Shown piece after piece: positions 43,668 to 53,200 of a DNA stretch of 64,000 bases. Under the pieces are notes generated by a model. It saw nothing but the letters and a program-made list of their open reading frames with translations. It was not told the DNA's origin and did no database searches. The stretch is from JALQTD01 sp965656785 (lineage in GTDB: Bacteria > Bacteroidota > Bacteroidia > Flavobacteriales_D > Sanyastnellaceae). Position 1 is the stretch's first letter; every line of letters starts with the position of its first letter. Both the position numbers and the translations under genes were made by a program. The stretch is taken from assembly GCA_965656785.1 (NCBI GenBank), contig CBFHLY010000015.1:15930-79929 (forward strand), given 5' to 3'.

Positions 43668-45458
43668 TTAGCCCTCGTATTCGTTCGCCGCGATGAGGCC
43701 CACGGCGATGCGCTGGCGTGCCTCCTTCGTGTTGAACGGCTCCACTTTGCAAAACCGCTTCAGCCCCATCAACATCATCTTCAGTTCGTCTCCGTCCGCA
43801 AACGCGAGCAGCGCTTCTTTGCCGGCGCTGTGAATCCATTCCGCAGCTTCGTAGGTGTAAACCTTCATGATGTCGAGTTCCCGCTGGATGCCCTCGGTGC
43901 CGCCGCGTATTCCCGCGAGTTTTTGGACACGCAGTACCGTGCTCTCGGCAGTGTAGGTCCAAATTACCATGTCGGAAATGGCCATCAAGATTTCCTGCTC
44001 CTTCGAAAGGGTCATCATCAGTTTTTGGACCGCGGCACCCGCCACGAGCAACACGGCTTTCTTCATGTTCTCGACGACCGCCAAATGCTGTTCGAACACG
44101 TCCTCCGGGCCTGGCCCAAAGTCCGGAATGCCCATCAACTCGTTCGCCACCGCCATGGCCGGAGTCATCAAATCCAGCTCTCCCTTCATGGCCTTTTTCA
44201 AGATCATGTCCACCGTGAGCATGCGGTTGATTTCGTTCGTGCCTTCGAAGATGCGGTTGATGCGGGCGTCGCGGTAGGCGCGTTCGGCCCGGGTTTCTGC
44301 GCTGTATCCCATGCCTCCATGCACTTGAACGGCCTCGTCGACCACGTAATCCAGGACTTCTGAGCCCAAGACCTTCATCATCGCGCACTCGGGCGCGAAA
44401 TCGGCGATGCCCTTCAAGGTCGCTTCCCCGTGCTCCATGCCGCCGGCCTTGAGCGCCTGGATGGCGTCCTCAATGTTCTGCGTGGCCCGGTATGTCGCCG
44501 CTTCGCACGTGTAAATGCGAATGGCCGACTCCGCTAGCTTGTAACGGATGGCGCCGTACTTCGAAATGGGGCGGCCAAACTGCTCCCGCTCGTTTGCATA
44601 CCGAATGGATTGGCTCAGCGCCCCCTTCGAGGCCCCGAGGACGGCCCCTCCCAACTTGATCCGCCCAATGTTCAAGATGTTCACCGCGATCTTGAAGCCC
44701 TTTTCGCGCTCGTACAACAGGTTCTCCACGGGCACCTTCACGTCGTTGAAGAAGATCTGCCGAGTCGACGAGCCCTTGATGCCCATTTTCTTCTCCTCCG
44801 GATTCTTGGTGATGCCCTCGCTGTGGCCGTCCACGATGAACGCCGTGAGGTCTGCGTCGTCGTCGATTTTCGCAAACACGATCATTACGTCGGCGAACCC
44901 GCCGTTGGTGATCCACATCTTTTGGCCATTCAACAGGTAGTGCTGGCCATCTTCCGACAACGTCGCCCGCGTCTTCCCGCTGTTCGCATCCGATCCCGCA
45001 CCCGGCTCCGTCAGGCAGTAGCAGCCCTTCAATTCGCCACTCGCCAACCCCGGCACCCACTTCCTTTTCTGCTCCTCGTTGCCGTAGTAGAGGATGGGCA
45101 GGGTCCCGATGCCGGTGTGCGCGCTGAAGCTGACGCTGAACGAGTGCGCCCCGCCGATGGCTTCAGTGATGAGCATCGTGGTCTTGAAATCGAGCCCCAT
45201 GCCGCCGTATTCCTCGGGCACCGAGCTGCCGAGCAGTCCAAGTTCGCCGGATTCTTCCATGAGCCGGGGCACCAGCCCTTCCTCTTGGTGGTCGATGGCG
45301 TCGAGGTTGGGGACCACGCGCTTTTCGACGAAATCGAGCGTCATTTGCTTCATCATCAGTTGCTCCTCGGACCATTCTTCGGGGATGAAGATGTCGGAGG
45401 CTTTCGTGGGGCGGATGAGGAATTCTCCGCCGCGGATGGCATCGTTAGGAGTGGACAT
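43668..45458 (-). CDS. Acyl-CoA dehydrogenase (extended Bacteroidota type)
   Basis: FAD-dependent enzyme for the first step of beta-oxidation, 596 residues, longer than the usual ~380. It has an N-terminal helical domain and YCLTEPGAGSDANS/QKMWITNGG flavin-site motifs in the beta domain. The C-terminal helical domain has QVHGGMGYSAETRAERAYRD and FEGTNEINRMLT. A further ~180-residue C-terminal extension resembles that of the long-chain/very-long-chain type. Last gene of the operon; a weak hairpin follows. Chain-length preference is not readable. Confidence 0.95.
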   Translation of the reverse strand: MSTPNDAIRGGEFLIRPTKASDIFIPEEWSEEQLMMKQMTLDFVEKRVVPNLDAIDHQEEGLVPRLMEESGELGLLGSSVPEEYGGMGLDFKTTMLITEAIGGAHSFSVSFSAHTGIGTLPILYYGNEEQKRKWVPGLASGELKGCYCLTEPGAGSDANSGKTRATLSEDGQHYLLNGQKMWITNGGFADVMIVFAKIDDDADLTAFIVDGHSEGITKNPEEKKMGIKGSSTRQIFFNDVKVPVENLLYEREKGFKIAVNILNIGRIKLGGAVLGASKGALSQSIRYANEREQFGRPISKYGAIRYKLAESAIRIYTCEAATYRATQNIEDAIQALKAGGMEHGEATLKGIADFAPECAMMKVLGSEVLDYVVDEAVQVHGGMGYSAETRAERAYRDARINRIFEGTNEINRMLTVDMILKKAMKGELDLMTPAMAVANELMGIPDFGPGPEDVFEQHLAVVENMKKAVLLVAGAAVQKLMMTLSKEQEILMAISDMVIWTYTAESTVLRVQKLAGIRGGTEGIQRELDIMKVYTYEAAEWIHSAGKEALLAFADGDELKMMLMGLKRFCKVEPFNTKEARQRIAVGLIAANEYEG

Positions 45459-45505
45459 CGTTGTGCTGTTTCTTGTTGATTACGAGGGTATAGGCCAAAA
45501 AAGTT

Positions 45506-46684
45506 TCACCGCAAGCGCTCAAATACACCCGCTGCACCTTGGCCAGTCCCCACGCACATGGTGACCATGCCGTAGCGTTCGTCGGTGCGTCCGAGTTCGT
45601 GCAAGAGCTGGACGGTGAGTTTGCTGCCGGTGCAGCCGAGCGGGTGGCCGAGGGCGATGGCGCCGCCATTGGGATTGACGCGCACAGGATCGAGTCCGAG
45701 TTCGCGAACGACGGCCACGCTCTGAGAGGCAAACGCTTCATTGAGTTCGATGCTTCCGAGGTCGCTGGCCTTCAGCCCAGCCTTTTTCAGCGCTTCCGGT
45801 ACCGCGTGCACCGGTCCGACGCCCATGATGCGCGGCTCGAGGCCGCTGACGTGGTAGCTCGCTAACCGGGCCCACGGCTCCACGCCGAGTTCCTTGACCA
45901 TGCGCTCGCTGCACACGAGCACGAAGGCGGCACCGTCTGAAGTTTGCGAGGCGTTCCCAGCGGTGACTGTGCCGTTCGCGGCGAAGACGGGCTTGAGTCG
46001 GGCGAGCCCTTCGACGCTCGTATCGCGCCGCACCCCTTCGTCCGTGTCGACCACGTGGGTGCGTTCCGCGCGCTTCTCGTTCGCGTCGAGGTACACCTCC
46101 TTCACGGTGATGGGCGCGATGCCGGGTGCAAACCGCCCGCCGTCAATGGCCGCGGCCGCCCGGCGGTGGCTCTCCGCGGCAAACGCGTCCTGCTCGTCGC
46201 GGCTGACCTTGAAGTCGTTCGCCACAGCTTCCGCGGTCAGTCCCATGCCCCAGTACCAATCTGGGTTCGCCTTTGCTACGCGGGCATTCGGCACGATGCG
46301 CCACCCGCCGAAGGGGATGGGCGACATGGTCTCGATGCCTCCCGCGAGGATGCAATCGGCGAGGCCGGCGTGGATCTTCGCCGAGGCGATGGCGATGGTT
46401 TCGAGGCCGGATGCGCAGTAACGGTTGACCGTCATGCCCGGCACCTTTTCCGTATCGAGCCCCATCAGGCTCACCATCCGCCCGATGTTGAGGCCTTGTT
46501 CGGCTTCGGGGGTGGCGTTGCCGACGATGACGTCGTCGATGCGTTCGGGGTCGAGTTGGGGGAAGTCGGCGAGCAATTTGCGGATGACCTGTTCGCCGAG
46601 GTCGTCGGGGCGGGTGAACCGGAAGGCGCCTTTGCCGGACTTGCCGACTGCGCTGCGGTAACCGCCGATGATGTATGCGTTCAT
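45506..46684 (-). CDS. Acetyl-CoA C-acyltransferase (thiolase)
   Basis: 392 residues, full length. Cleaves 3-ketoacyl-CoA (degradative thiolase). The nucleophile Cys is in VNRYCASGLE. The catalytic His is in GGAIALGHPLGCTG, and the second Cys in MCVGTGQGAAG. It lies between the fused dehydrogenase/hydratase and the acyl-CoA dehydrogenase genes, so it acts in the same pathway. FadA/FadI-type assignment is by context. Confidence 0.95.
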   Translation of the reverse strand: MNAYIIGGYRSAVGKSGKGAFRFTRPDDLGEQVIRKLLADFPQLDPERIDDVIVGNATPEAEQGLNIGRMVSLMGLDTEKVPGMTVNRYCASGLETIAIASAKIHAGLADCILAGGIETMSPIPFGGWRIVPNARVAKANPDWYWGMGLTAEAVANDFKVSRDEQDAFAAESHRRAAAAIDGGRFAPGIAPITVKEVYLDANEKRAERTHVVDTDEGVRRDTSVEGLARLKPVFAANGTVTAGNASQTSDGAAFVLVCSERMVKELGVEPWARLASYHVSGLEPRIMGVGPVHAVPEALKKAGLKASDLGSIELNEAFASQSVAVVRELGLDPVRVNPNGGAIALGHPLGCTGSKLTVQLLHELGRTDERYGMVTMCVGTGQGAAGVFERLR

Positions 46685-46703
46685 GGTGTGTTGCTTCGGG
46701 GGG

Positions 46704-49088
46704 TTAGTTGCGCAGGATTTTTCCTTTTTGGATCAAACTCTGCATCCGTTCCAGCGTCTTGCGCTGCATGCACAATTCCACGAAGGCCTTGCGCTCGAGG
46801 TCCAGCAAATACTGCTCGCTCACGGCCGTGCGCTCGCTCAAATCGCCGCCGCACATCACCGTTCCGAGCTTTTCGCTGATGAGGCGGTCATGCTCGGAGA
46901 TGTAGTGGCCGCTCATCATGCTGTGGGCCCCGACGTAGACGATGCCGAGGCCTTCTTGCCCCGCCACCACGATGTCCTTGCGTTCGATGGGGCGGACGTA
47001 GCCTTGCTCGGCGAGTTCGAGGGCCGCGCGCTTTGCTCGTGCGAGTTGGTCGCGGCGGTTCACGACCACCTCGTCGGTGCCTTCGCGCAGGTAGCCCAAC
47101 TCGAAGGCCTCGTGAGCCGAGGTGGACACCTTCGCTTGGCCGATGGTCAAGAACCGATCGCGCAATCGGTTGATGCGCATGTCGCCGTCGTGCAGTTCGT
47201 CGTTCAGGCGCAAAACGAATTCCTTCGTGCCCCCGCCCGCGGGGATGACGCCGATGCCGAATTCCACCAGGCCCATGTACGTTTCCGCGTGGGCGACCAC
47301 TTTGTCCGCGTGCAGGCAGAGTTCACACCCGCCGCCCAAGGCCAACCCATGCGGCGCAGCAACCACCGGCACCCCGGAGTACCGCATGCGCATCATCGTG
47401 TTTTGGAAGGCGCGGACCGCAAAGTCGAGCTCGTCGTATTCCTGCTCCACCGCCATCATGAAAATCATGCCGACGTTCGCGCCGGCGCTGAACTGCGCGC
47501 CCTCGTTCGAGACCACGATGCCGCGCCAGTCGCCCGATTCGGCGAGGTCGACGGCCTTGTTCAGGCCTTGGATGACTTCGCTGCCGATGCTGTTCATCTT
47601 CGTGTGGAAGGCCACGTTGAGGATGCCGTCGCCGAGGTCTTGCAAGGTCACGCCGCTGTTCGACCAAACCGTGGCCGACTCCGGCAGCCACGCCAGCGAC
47701 AACCGGCCCTCTTGGCCCGCGAGCGGCTCGTACGCCTTCGTGGCGGGATTCCAGCACTCGCGCACGCCATTCACGTTCCGGTAGAACGTGGTGGCGCCGG
47801 TCGCGAGCATGTCGTCGACCCAACCCGCGACGGTCAGGCCCCGGCTGCGCAGGACTTCCATCGCCTCCGCCACACCGATGGCGTCCCAGCTCTCGAACGC
47901 GCCGAGCTCCCAGCCAAAGCCCGCCCGAAGCGCATCGTCGATGGCGTGCGGCAGGTCCGAAATCTCCGGCACCCGATGCGAAACGTAGGCGAAGACGTCG
48001 GTGAAGATGCGGCGGTAGAACTCGCCGGCTTGGTCCTGCCCGTTGAAGAGCAGCTTCGTGCGTTCGGGCAGCGCGTCGACTTGCTTCGCGGCTTCGAGCG
48101 TCGCAAAGGAGGCCTTTTTCTGCGGCCCGTATTCGAGCGTCTTGAGGTCAAGAGCGAGGATATCGCTCTTGCCCTTCGCGTCCTTGACTTTTTTGTAGAA
48201 ACCGGCGCCGGATTTGGCCCCCAGCTGGTTGTTGCTGACCAAATGCTGCACGTACGCCGGCGTGGCAAACACCTCCCGGCGCTCATCGTTCGGGCAATGC
48301 TCAGCGACCCCATTCGCCACGTGGACGAGCGTGTCGATGCCCACTACGTCGCACGTTCGGAACGTGGCGCTCTTCGGCCGGCCCATCGCCGGACCCGTCA
48401 GCCGGTCCACCGTTTCCACGTTGAGCCCCATTTCCGCCACGGTGTGGAACAGCGCTTGGATGGCGAACACCCCGACCCGGTTCGCGATGAAGGCGGGGGT
48501 GTCCTTGCACCGCACCACCTGCTTGCCGAGGATGCGCTCCCCGTAGCGGGTGAAGAAGTCGAGCACCGCCGCGTCCGTTTCCGGTCCGGGGATGATTTCA
48601 AGCAGCTGCAAGTAGCGCGGCGGGTTGAAGAAGTGCGTTCCGCAGAAGTGCTTCCGGAAGTCGTCACTTCGCCCTTGAGCGAGCAGGGCAATGGGAATGC
48701 CGGACGTGTTCGACGTGATGAGCGTTCCCGGTTTGCGGTGCTGTTCCACCCGCTCGAAGAGCTGCTGCTTGATGTCGAGCCGTTCCACGATGACCTCGAT
48801 GATCCAATCGCAGTCCGCCACTTTCGCGAGGTCGTCGTCGAAGTTTCCGGTGGTGATGCGCCCCGCAAACCGCTTCGAGTAAATCGGGGAGGGGTTGCTC
48901 TTCAGGGCGTCGCGCAGGTGTCCCGCCGCCACGCCATCGCGCGGGCCTTCTTGAGCGGGGAGGTCCAGGAGGAGCACTTCGGATCCGGTTTGGGCCAAAT
49001 GGCACGCAATGCGCGAACCCATCACGCCGGAGCCCAACACGGCCACCCGGCGAATGCGGTGCAAGGGGATTTCTTCAGTTGCCTTCAT
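46704..49088 (-). CDS. Fused 3-hydroxyacyl-CoA dehydrogenase/enoyl-CoA hydratase
   Basis: 794 residues. The NAD-binding half comes first (VAVLGSGVMGSRIACHLAQ, SNTSGIPI, HFFNPPRYLQLLEIIPG), then the C-terminal dehydrogenase domains, with an enoyl-CoA hydratase (crotonase) domain at about 480-700 (FSAGANVGMIF oxyanion motif, LGGGCELCLHADKVV, GLVEFGIGVIPAGGG). This domain order (HAD then ECH) is the reverse of E. coli FadB and common in Bacteroidota. It performs the middle two steps of beta-oxidation. Overlaps marR by 4 bp. Confidence 0.95.
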   Translation of the reverse strand: MKATEEIPLHRIRRVAVLGSGVMGSRIACHLAQTGSEVLLLDLPAQEGPRDGVAAGHLRDALKSNPSPIYSKRFAGRITTGNFDDDLAKVADCDWIIEVIVERLDIKQQLFERVEQHRKPGTLITSNTSGIPIALLAQGRSDDFRKHFCGTHFFNPPRYLQLLEIIPGPETDAAVLDFFTRYGERILGKQVVRCKDTPAFIANRVGVFAIQALFHTVAEMGLNVETVDRLTGPAMGRPKSATFRTCDVVGIDTLVHVANGVAEHCPNDERREVFATPAYVQHLVSNNQLGAKSGAGFYKKVKDAKGKSDILALDLKTLEYGPQKKASFATLEAAKQVDALPERTKLLFNGQDQAGEFYRRIFTDVFAYVSHRVPEISDLPHAIDDALRAGFGWELGAFESWDAIGVAEAMEVLRSRGLTVAGWVDDMLATGATTFYRNVNGVRECWNPATKAYEPLAGQEGRLSLAWLPESATVWSNSGVTLQDLGDGILNVAFHTKMNSIGSEVIQGLNKAVDLAESGDWRGIVVSNEGAQFSAGANVGMIFMMAVEQEYDELDFAVRAFQNTMMRMRYSGVPVVAAPHGLALGGGCELCLHADKVVAHAETYMGLVEFGIGVIPAGGGTKEFVLRLNDELHDGDMRINRLRDRFLTIGQAKVSTSAHEAFELGYLREGTDEVVVNRRDQLARAKRAALELAEQGYVRPIERKDIVVAGQEGLGIVYVGAHSMMSGHYISEHDRLISEKLGTVMCGGDLSERTAVSEQYLLDLERKAFVELCMQRKTLERMQSLIQKGKILRN

Positions 49089-49552
49089 GAAGCAAGAGGG
49101 GATTGAGGGATGTCACCGCCGAGCAGCTGCTCCGGTCGGTCAAAAAGTTCATTCAGTTTGCGCAAGTTCGCGATGAGGGCATCGACTTCCTCGTCGCCGA
49201 GGAGTTCCCGGATGCGGGCGTTCACCGCCTTCACCAAATCCCGCGCCTGCCGCCGCGCCGCCACCCCGTCCGGGGTTAAAAACACCAAGGCCTTCCGCCC
49301 GTCCGCAGCATCGGGCCGCCGCTCGACGAGCCCCATGTCCTCCATGCCCTTTAACGTTCGGGACAGGCTCGTGGCTTCCATGCCCATCCGAGGTCCGAGC
49401 TGCGTGCTTGGCGTGCCCTTCCGGTCGACTTGCATCAATGCGAACACGTAACTCACGGGAATGCCTCGCCGTTCGGCCTCCACTGCATACAAGCGGGACA
49501 GCTTCGACCAGCCCCATCGCAAATGAAAGTCCAACGTGTCGTGCGGCTTCAT
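49085..49552 (-). CDS. MarR-family transcriptional regulator
   Basis: 155-residue winged-helix regulator: dimerisation helices at both ends, with the wHTH at about 55-110 (TQLGPRMGMEATSLSRTLKGMEDMGLVERR). It is the first gene of the beta-oxidation operon (overlap with the next gene by 4 bp), so it probably controls it, perhaps in response to acyl-CoA. A perfect palindrome TATGCATGCATA sits 26 bp upstream of its start. A TACCTTTT box between them may be the -7 element. Confidence 0.9.
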   Translation of the reverse strand: MKPHDTLDFHLRWGWSKLSRLYAVEAERRGIPVSYVFALMQVDRKGTPSTQLGPRMGMEATSLSRTLKGMEDMGLVERRPDAADGRKALVFLTPDGVAARRQARDLVKAVNARIRELLGDEEVDALIANLRKLNELFDRPEQLLGGDIPQSPLAS

Positions 49553-49577
49553 GCGGTAAAAGGTACAACGTGTTTTC

Positions 49578-49589
49578 TATGCATGCATA
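49578..49589. promoter_or_regulatory. Perfect 12-bp palindrome upstream of marR, candidate operator
   Basis: TATGCATGCATA, in an AT-rich context between the marR operon and the divergent secreted-protease gene. Its position upstream of a MarR gene fits autoregulation, but no direct support is visible. Confidence 0.45.
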
Positions 49590-49690
49590 ATAAAATTGAG
49601 AATTTTAACGGTTGGTGACCTGAGGGCTTTTCTGACGCAACCTGACGTGCAACTTTGCAGTCCTTTTGATGCGAGATTGAAACCAACGCG

Positions 49691-51637
49691 ATGAACCGAA
49701 TTGCCCTCATTTGGATGCTGGTGGCTGGGTGGGCCTTGCCCGCCGCCCAAGGACAACGCAACTGCGGAATGGATTCCGTCCACACCCACCTCATGGGCCT
49801 CGGAGGCTACGAGGAGGCGTTCCGGGACAAAGTCCAAGCCGTCAACGACGCGGCGGCGAACCGTTCGGAGTGCGATGCGCCGCTCATCATCCCCGTTGCC
49901 GTGCACTTTCAGAACACGGGCATTCCACTGGATTGCGCCATTGAAATGTCCGTTTCGCAAGTGGAATCGCTCAACGCGGACTTCGGAGCGTACAACGCGG
50001 ACATCGACACGTGGAACGACCTGCAGCCGGCGATGTGGCCGGGCATTGCGAACCAGGAATCGTGCGTGCAGTTTTGCCTGGCGACTCTCGATCATCCCGC
50101 GGGATTTGGGTTGCAGGAGGGCGATTATGCGGTGACCCTGGACGCCACCGCCGGCGATTTCGATGCGGCATGGGCGGGTTACCTGAACTTTTTCGTGCGC
50201 GACCTCGGAGGCGGCGTGTTGGGCTATTCTCCGCTGGGCGGTCAAGGCAATGGGGATGGGGCGACCTGCGATCCATCCGTTTTCGGGTCGGTCAGTTGTG
50301 GGGGCAACACGGTGAACGGACCCTACAACATGGGACGCACGATGACGCATGAAATCGGGCACTACTTCCTGCTGGACCACCCGTGGGCCAACGGCGGGTG
50401 TGGAAGCAACGATTTCGTGAACGATACGCCGGTGACGGACGCGCCGACTTTTGGGTGTCCCGGGGGGGAGGTGATCACGTGCACGGAACCGATTCTTTGG
50501 CCTACCTACATGGAGTACTGCGACGACGCGTGCCTCTTCATGTTCTCCACGGACCAAGTCGCGCGCATGGAGACCTACATCGAGCAGAACCTCGCTGGCG
50601 TGCTCAACACCGCCGCGACGGCCTGCCAAGAAGCGGCCTGCATCGGATTCGACGTTGCGGTGGCGGTGACGCCGGAGTCGTGCGCGGGTCAGGATGGCGC
50701 GGTGGCGCTGGTGCCTTCGGGAGGAACCGCCCCGTACGCGTTCACTTTGAATGGATTGGAGTTGAGCGGGGCCGGGGCGGTGGACGTGTCCGCGGGCACG
50801 TTCACGGTTGCGGTGGAGGATGCGGCGGGATGTGCTTGGAGCGAGGAGGTGGAGGTGGTGCAAGTGGAGCCTGAAGTGGTGCTCGTCGATGTGCAGCCGG
50901 AGGAGTGCAGCGATGGGTCGGGACGCATTGAAGTCGCGGTGGCGGAGCCGTTGCCGTTCCAGTTCAGCCTCAACGGGGGGGCGTGGTCACCCACCGGGAT
51001 GTTCGAAGGCTTGCACGGCGGGGCCTACACCGTTACCGTTCAGCATCCGGCCGGGTGCGTCGGCGAGGTGGCTGCGGTGGTGGCGAACGAGAGCGATTTG
51101 CAGGTGAACGTGGCGCGGAAGGACGTGAGCTGCGATTGGGTGGACAATGGCCAAATCACGGTATCGGTCCACAACGCCACCGAGCCGGTGAGCTACACCC
51201 TCAACGGCGTCGCGGCCTCCACGGGCGCGTTCACCGGCCTCGCGCCGGGCGTGCACGCCGTCCAGGTGCTCGACGCAGCGGGCTGCGCCTTCGCGTCCGA
51301 GATCACGCTGGGCGTCGACTTCGGAGCGGTCGGGGAGGACTGCCCGTGCATGGTCTACGTGCCCACCGCGTTCACGCCCAACAACGACGGGCACAACGAT
51401 GCCTTCCAAGTCGAAGCCTCGTGCCCCATCACGAACTACCGCTTGCGGATTTTCGATCGGTGGGGCAACGTCGTGTTCGAGTCGACGGATCCGACCGAAG
51501 TGTGGGTCGGCGGGGTGGACGCGTATTGGGTGCAGTCGGATGTTTTTGCCTACCACATCACGTACAATTGGGGCGAGGACGAACGAATCGGGCGGCCTGC
51601 GGAACCCTTGAGCGGCACCTTCGTGGTCATCCGATGA
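49691..51637 (+). CDS. Secreted M43 metalloprotease with SprB-like repeats and type B T9SS signal
   Basis: 648 residues: a signal peptide (to about 22), pro-region, and pappalysin-type (M43) catalytic domain with zinc motif HEIGHYFLLDH and Met-turn YMEYCDD. Three SprB/PKD-like repeats follow (each with SGGTAPYAFTLNG or similar, about 315-550). The C-terminal gliding-motility-associated domain has YVPTAFTPNNDGHNDAF, FDRWGNVVFES and TYNWGEDERIG. It is exported by T9SS and probably attached to the surface. A CAACTTTG box lies upstream, divergent from marR. Confidence 0.88.
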   Translation: MNRIALIWMLVAGWALPAAQGQRNCGMDSVHTHLMGLGGYEEAFRDKVQAVNDAAANRSECDAPLIIPVAVHFQNTGIPLDCAIEMSVSQVESLNADFGAYNADIDTWNDLQPAMWPGIANQESCVQFCLATLDHPAGFGLQEGDYAVTLDATAGDFDAAWAGYLNFFVRDLGGGVLGYSPLGGQGNGDGATCDPSVFGSVSCGGNTVNGPYNMGRTMTHEIGHYFLLDHPWANGGCGSNDFVNDTPVTDAPTFGCPGGEVITCTEPILWPTYMEYCDDACLFMFSTDQVARMETYIEQNLAGVLNTAATACQEAACIGFDVAVAVTPESCAGQDGAVALVPSGGTAPYAFTLNGLELSGAGAVDVSAGTFTVAVEDAAGCAWSEEVEVVQVEPEVVLVDVQPEECSDGSGRIEVAVAEPLPFQFSLNGGAWSPTGMFEGLHGGAYTVTVQHPAGCVGEVAAVVANESDLQVNVARKDVSCDWVDNGQITVSVHNATEPVSYTLNGVAASTGAFTGLAPGVHAVQVLDAAGCAFASEITLGVDFGAVGEDCPCMVYVPTAFTPNNDGHNDAFQVEASCPITNYRLRIFDRWGNVVFESTDPTEVWVGGVDAYWVQSDVFAYHITYNWGEDERIGRPAEPLSGTFVVIR

Positions 51638-51647
51638 CCCCCATTGG

Positions 51648-51971
51648 TCAAGGCCAAAAACAGTCCTGGAAGTCGGTCATCATGTGAAACACCAACCCGA
51701 TGGCCACCACGCGCGTCCGCCGAAACAAAAGCAGCACGCAATACAAGGCAATGGCTTCGTGCGAATGGAGCGGATGGAACCCGATGCTGCACCGATCGGG
51801 GTCGAACACCGGATCGGCCAGCAAGTGGTCCAAATCCACCAGCATCGTACCCAGTAAGATCAGGTAGACCCGCTTCCACCGCTTCGGGTAGAACCACCGC
51901 GCGATGCCCAGCGGCGCCACCAAATGAAGTCCGTAATGCACGAGCAATTGAAGAAGGGCAACTCCGGTCAT
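51648..51971 (-). CDS. DUF6122 family membrane protein
   Basis: 107 residues with three or four hydrophobic segments. The conserved family core LVDLDHLLADPVFDPDRCSI and GFHPLHSHEAIALY, plus HMMTDFQDC, contains several His/Asp residues that suggest a metal-binding membrane site, similar to metal-dependent membrane hydrolase families. No function is known to me. It ends 10 bp from the convergent protease gene. Confidence 0.8.
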   Translation of the reverse strand: MTGVALLQLLVHYGLHLVAPLGIARWFYPKRWKRVYLILLGTMLVDLDHLLADPVFDPDRCSIGFHPLHSHEAIALYCVLLLFRRTRVVAIGLVFHMMTDFQDCFWP

Positions 51972-52224
51972 GACCCGTGTGGTATGGGGAGGAGTCGCCC
52001 GTCACTTGGAAGCAAGTGCCTTGGGAACGACGCCTGATGCGGCGCGCCCGCCTCGTGTGCAAAACGCACGCCAGAACATCCTTGAACGGGAGAGTGGGGC
52101 ATCATCGCGGTCAAGTTACACCAGCGGACCGATCCAAAGAGGTCGCTGGAGCGCCGATGCGGTTTAGGAGGTATCAGGAATTTCGATGATTTCGGGACCT
52201 GGGCCACGGGTAATTTTGGGCCAC
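51972..52224. other. Gap with no clear gene
   Basis: Between DUF6122 and the next promoter I see no convincing coding sequence. Short open frames here have neither starts nor composition that stand out. A TAATTTTG promoter box ends the region (52211-52218). Confidence 0.4.
52211..52218 (+). promoter_or_regulatory. -7 box TAATTTTG before DUF6671/pyrC
   Basis: A perfect TAnnTTTG, only 7 nt before an ATG (52225) that opens a 48-codon frame and 125-140 nt before the DUF6671 start. Transcription from here would be nearly leaderless for the small frame. Confidence 0.55.
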
Positions 52225-52371
52225 ATGAACACCATCAACGCAGCGAAAGGAGACGGCATCGTTCCGGAACTGCTCACAAGACAGCTCACTGAAGGACGGG
52301 ACAGCGCGATGTCGGAGTGCGCGAATGAATTCGATGGGCTGATTGGGCATTCGGTTGAGCAAGGTCAGTGA
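52225..52371 (+). CDS. Candidate small ORF ahead of DUF6671 (uncertain)
   Basis: 48 codons (MNTINAAKGDGIVPELL... to ...HSVEQGQ) directly after a -7 box, overlapping the start of the DUF6671 gene in another frame. It may be a leader peptide that couples translation, or chance. No homology is recognised. Confidence 0.25.
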   Translation: MNTINAAKGDGIVPELLTRQLTEGRDSAMSECANEFDGLIGHSVEQGQ

Positions 52372-53200
52372 ATTCAAGGGGCGGCGGTGCGTGGTGTCGA
52401 CCATGCACGGCAAAGAACGGGTCATCGCACCGTTGCTTGCGGCGGGCTTGGGCGTGGAGATTGCGCCCCTCGCATCCGAGTTGAATACGGATGCCTTGGG
52501 CACCTTTTCGGGGGAAATCGAACGGAAACTCGGGGTGGATGAGACGCTCCTGAAAAAGTGCCGCATGGGCTTGTTGGCCGGCGGCACGGATTTGGCGGTG
52601 GCGAGCGAAGGGTCGTTCGGCCCGCATCCCGTCCTGCCGTTCGCCGCGCTGAATGAGGAGCGCGTCATGCTGTCCGATGCGTCGTTGGGGCTTCAAGTGG
52701 TCGGACGGCACGCCACCGCACGCACAAACTATGCGGCAGGCAACGTGACCGGATTCGACGAGTTGCTGGAATTTGCGGTCCGTGCCCGGTTTCCTTCGCA
52801 CCACGTGATGTTGCGCAATGCGGAAGGGGCGTGGAGGAAGGGCATTTCCACGGAGTCCGATTTGCACTCCGCTTGGGAGGACATGAAGTCGGCGTCGGGA
52901 GTGGTTTGGGTGGAAACGGACATGCGGGCGATGTGCAACCCGACGCGGATGGACGCGATTGAGCGGGCCACGCAGGATTTGGTGGAGCGATTGAGAGCCC
53001 GCTGTTCGAGGTGCGCCAAACCCGGAGTCGGCTGGGTGCGGTGGGTCCCCGGTTTGCCCTGCAGCGTGTGCGGATCCCAGACGGAATGGCCGCGAAAAGC
53101 GGTGCACCAATGTCCCCATTGCCACAACGAAGTTCAACTCGATTTCCCGCAAGGATTGCGCGCTGCCGACCCGGAAAATTGCCCCCAATGCAACCCATGA
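52343..53200 (+). CDS. DUF6671 family protein with C-terminal zinc ribbons
   Basis: 285 residues. FKGRRCVVSTMHGKERVIAPLL and GTFSGEIERKL..., CRMGLLAGGTDLAVASEGSFGPHP match the DUF6671 family. The C-terminal ~75 residues carry four CxxC knuckles (CSRCAKPGVGW, LPCSVCGS, HQCPHCHNE, ENCPQCNP), likely two zinc ribbons. There is no ATG in frame before MHGKE, which is too far downstream; TTG at 52343 or 52355 is the best start. It overlaps pyrC by ATGA. Function unknown. Confidence 0.75.
   Translation: MGIRLSKVSEFKGRRCVVSTMHGKERVIAPLLAAGLGVEIAPLASELNTDALGTFSGEIERKLGVDETLLKKCRMGLLAGGTDLAVASEGSFGPHPVLPFAALNEERVMLSDASLGLQVVGRHATARTNYAAGNVTGFDELLEFAVRARFPSHHVMLRNAEGAWRKGISTESDLHSAWEDMKSASGVVWVETDMRAMCNPTRMDAIERATQDLVERLRARCSRCAKPGVGWVRWVPGLPCSVCGSQTEWPRKAVHQCPHCHNEVQLDFPQGLRAADPENCPQCNP

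Noticed and set aside
46668..49106. 812-codon frame antisense to the fused dehydrogenase/hydratase
   Set aside because: Coding potential belongs to the minus-strand enzyme with clear motifs.
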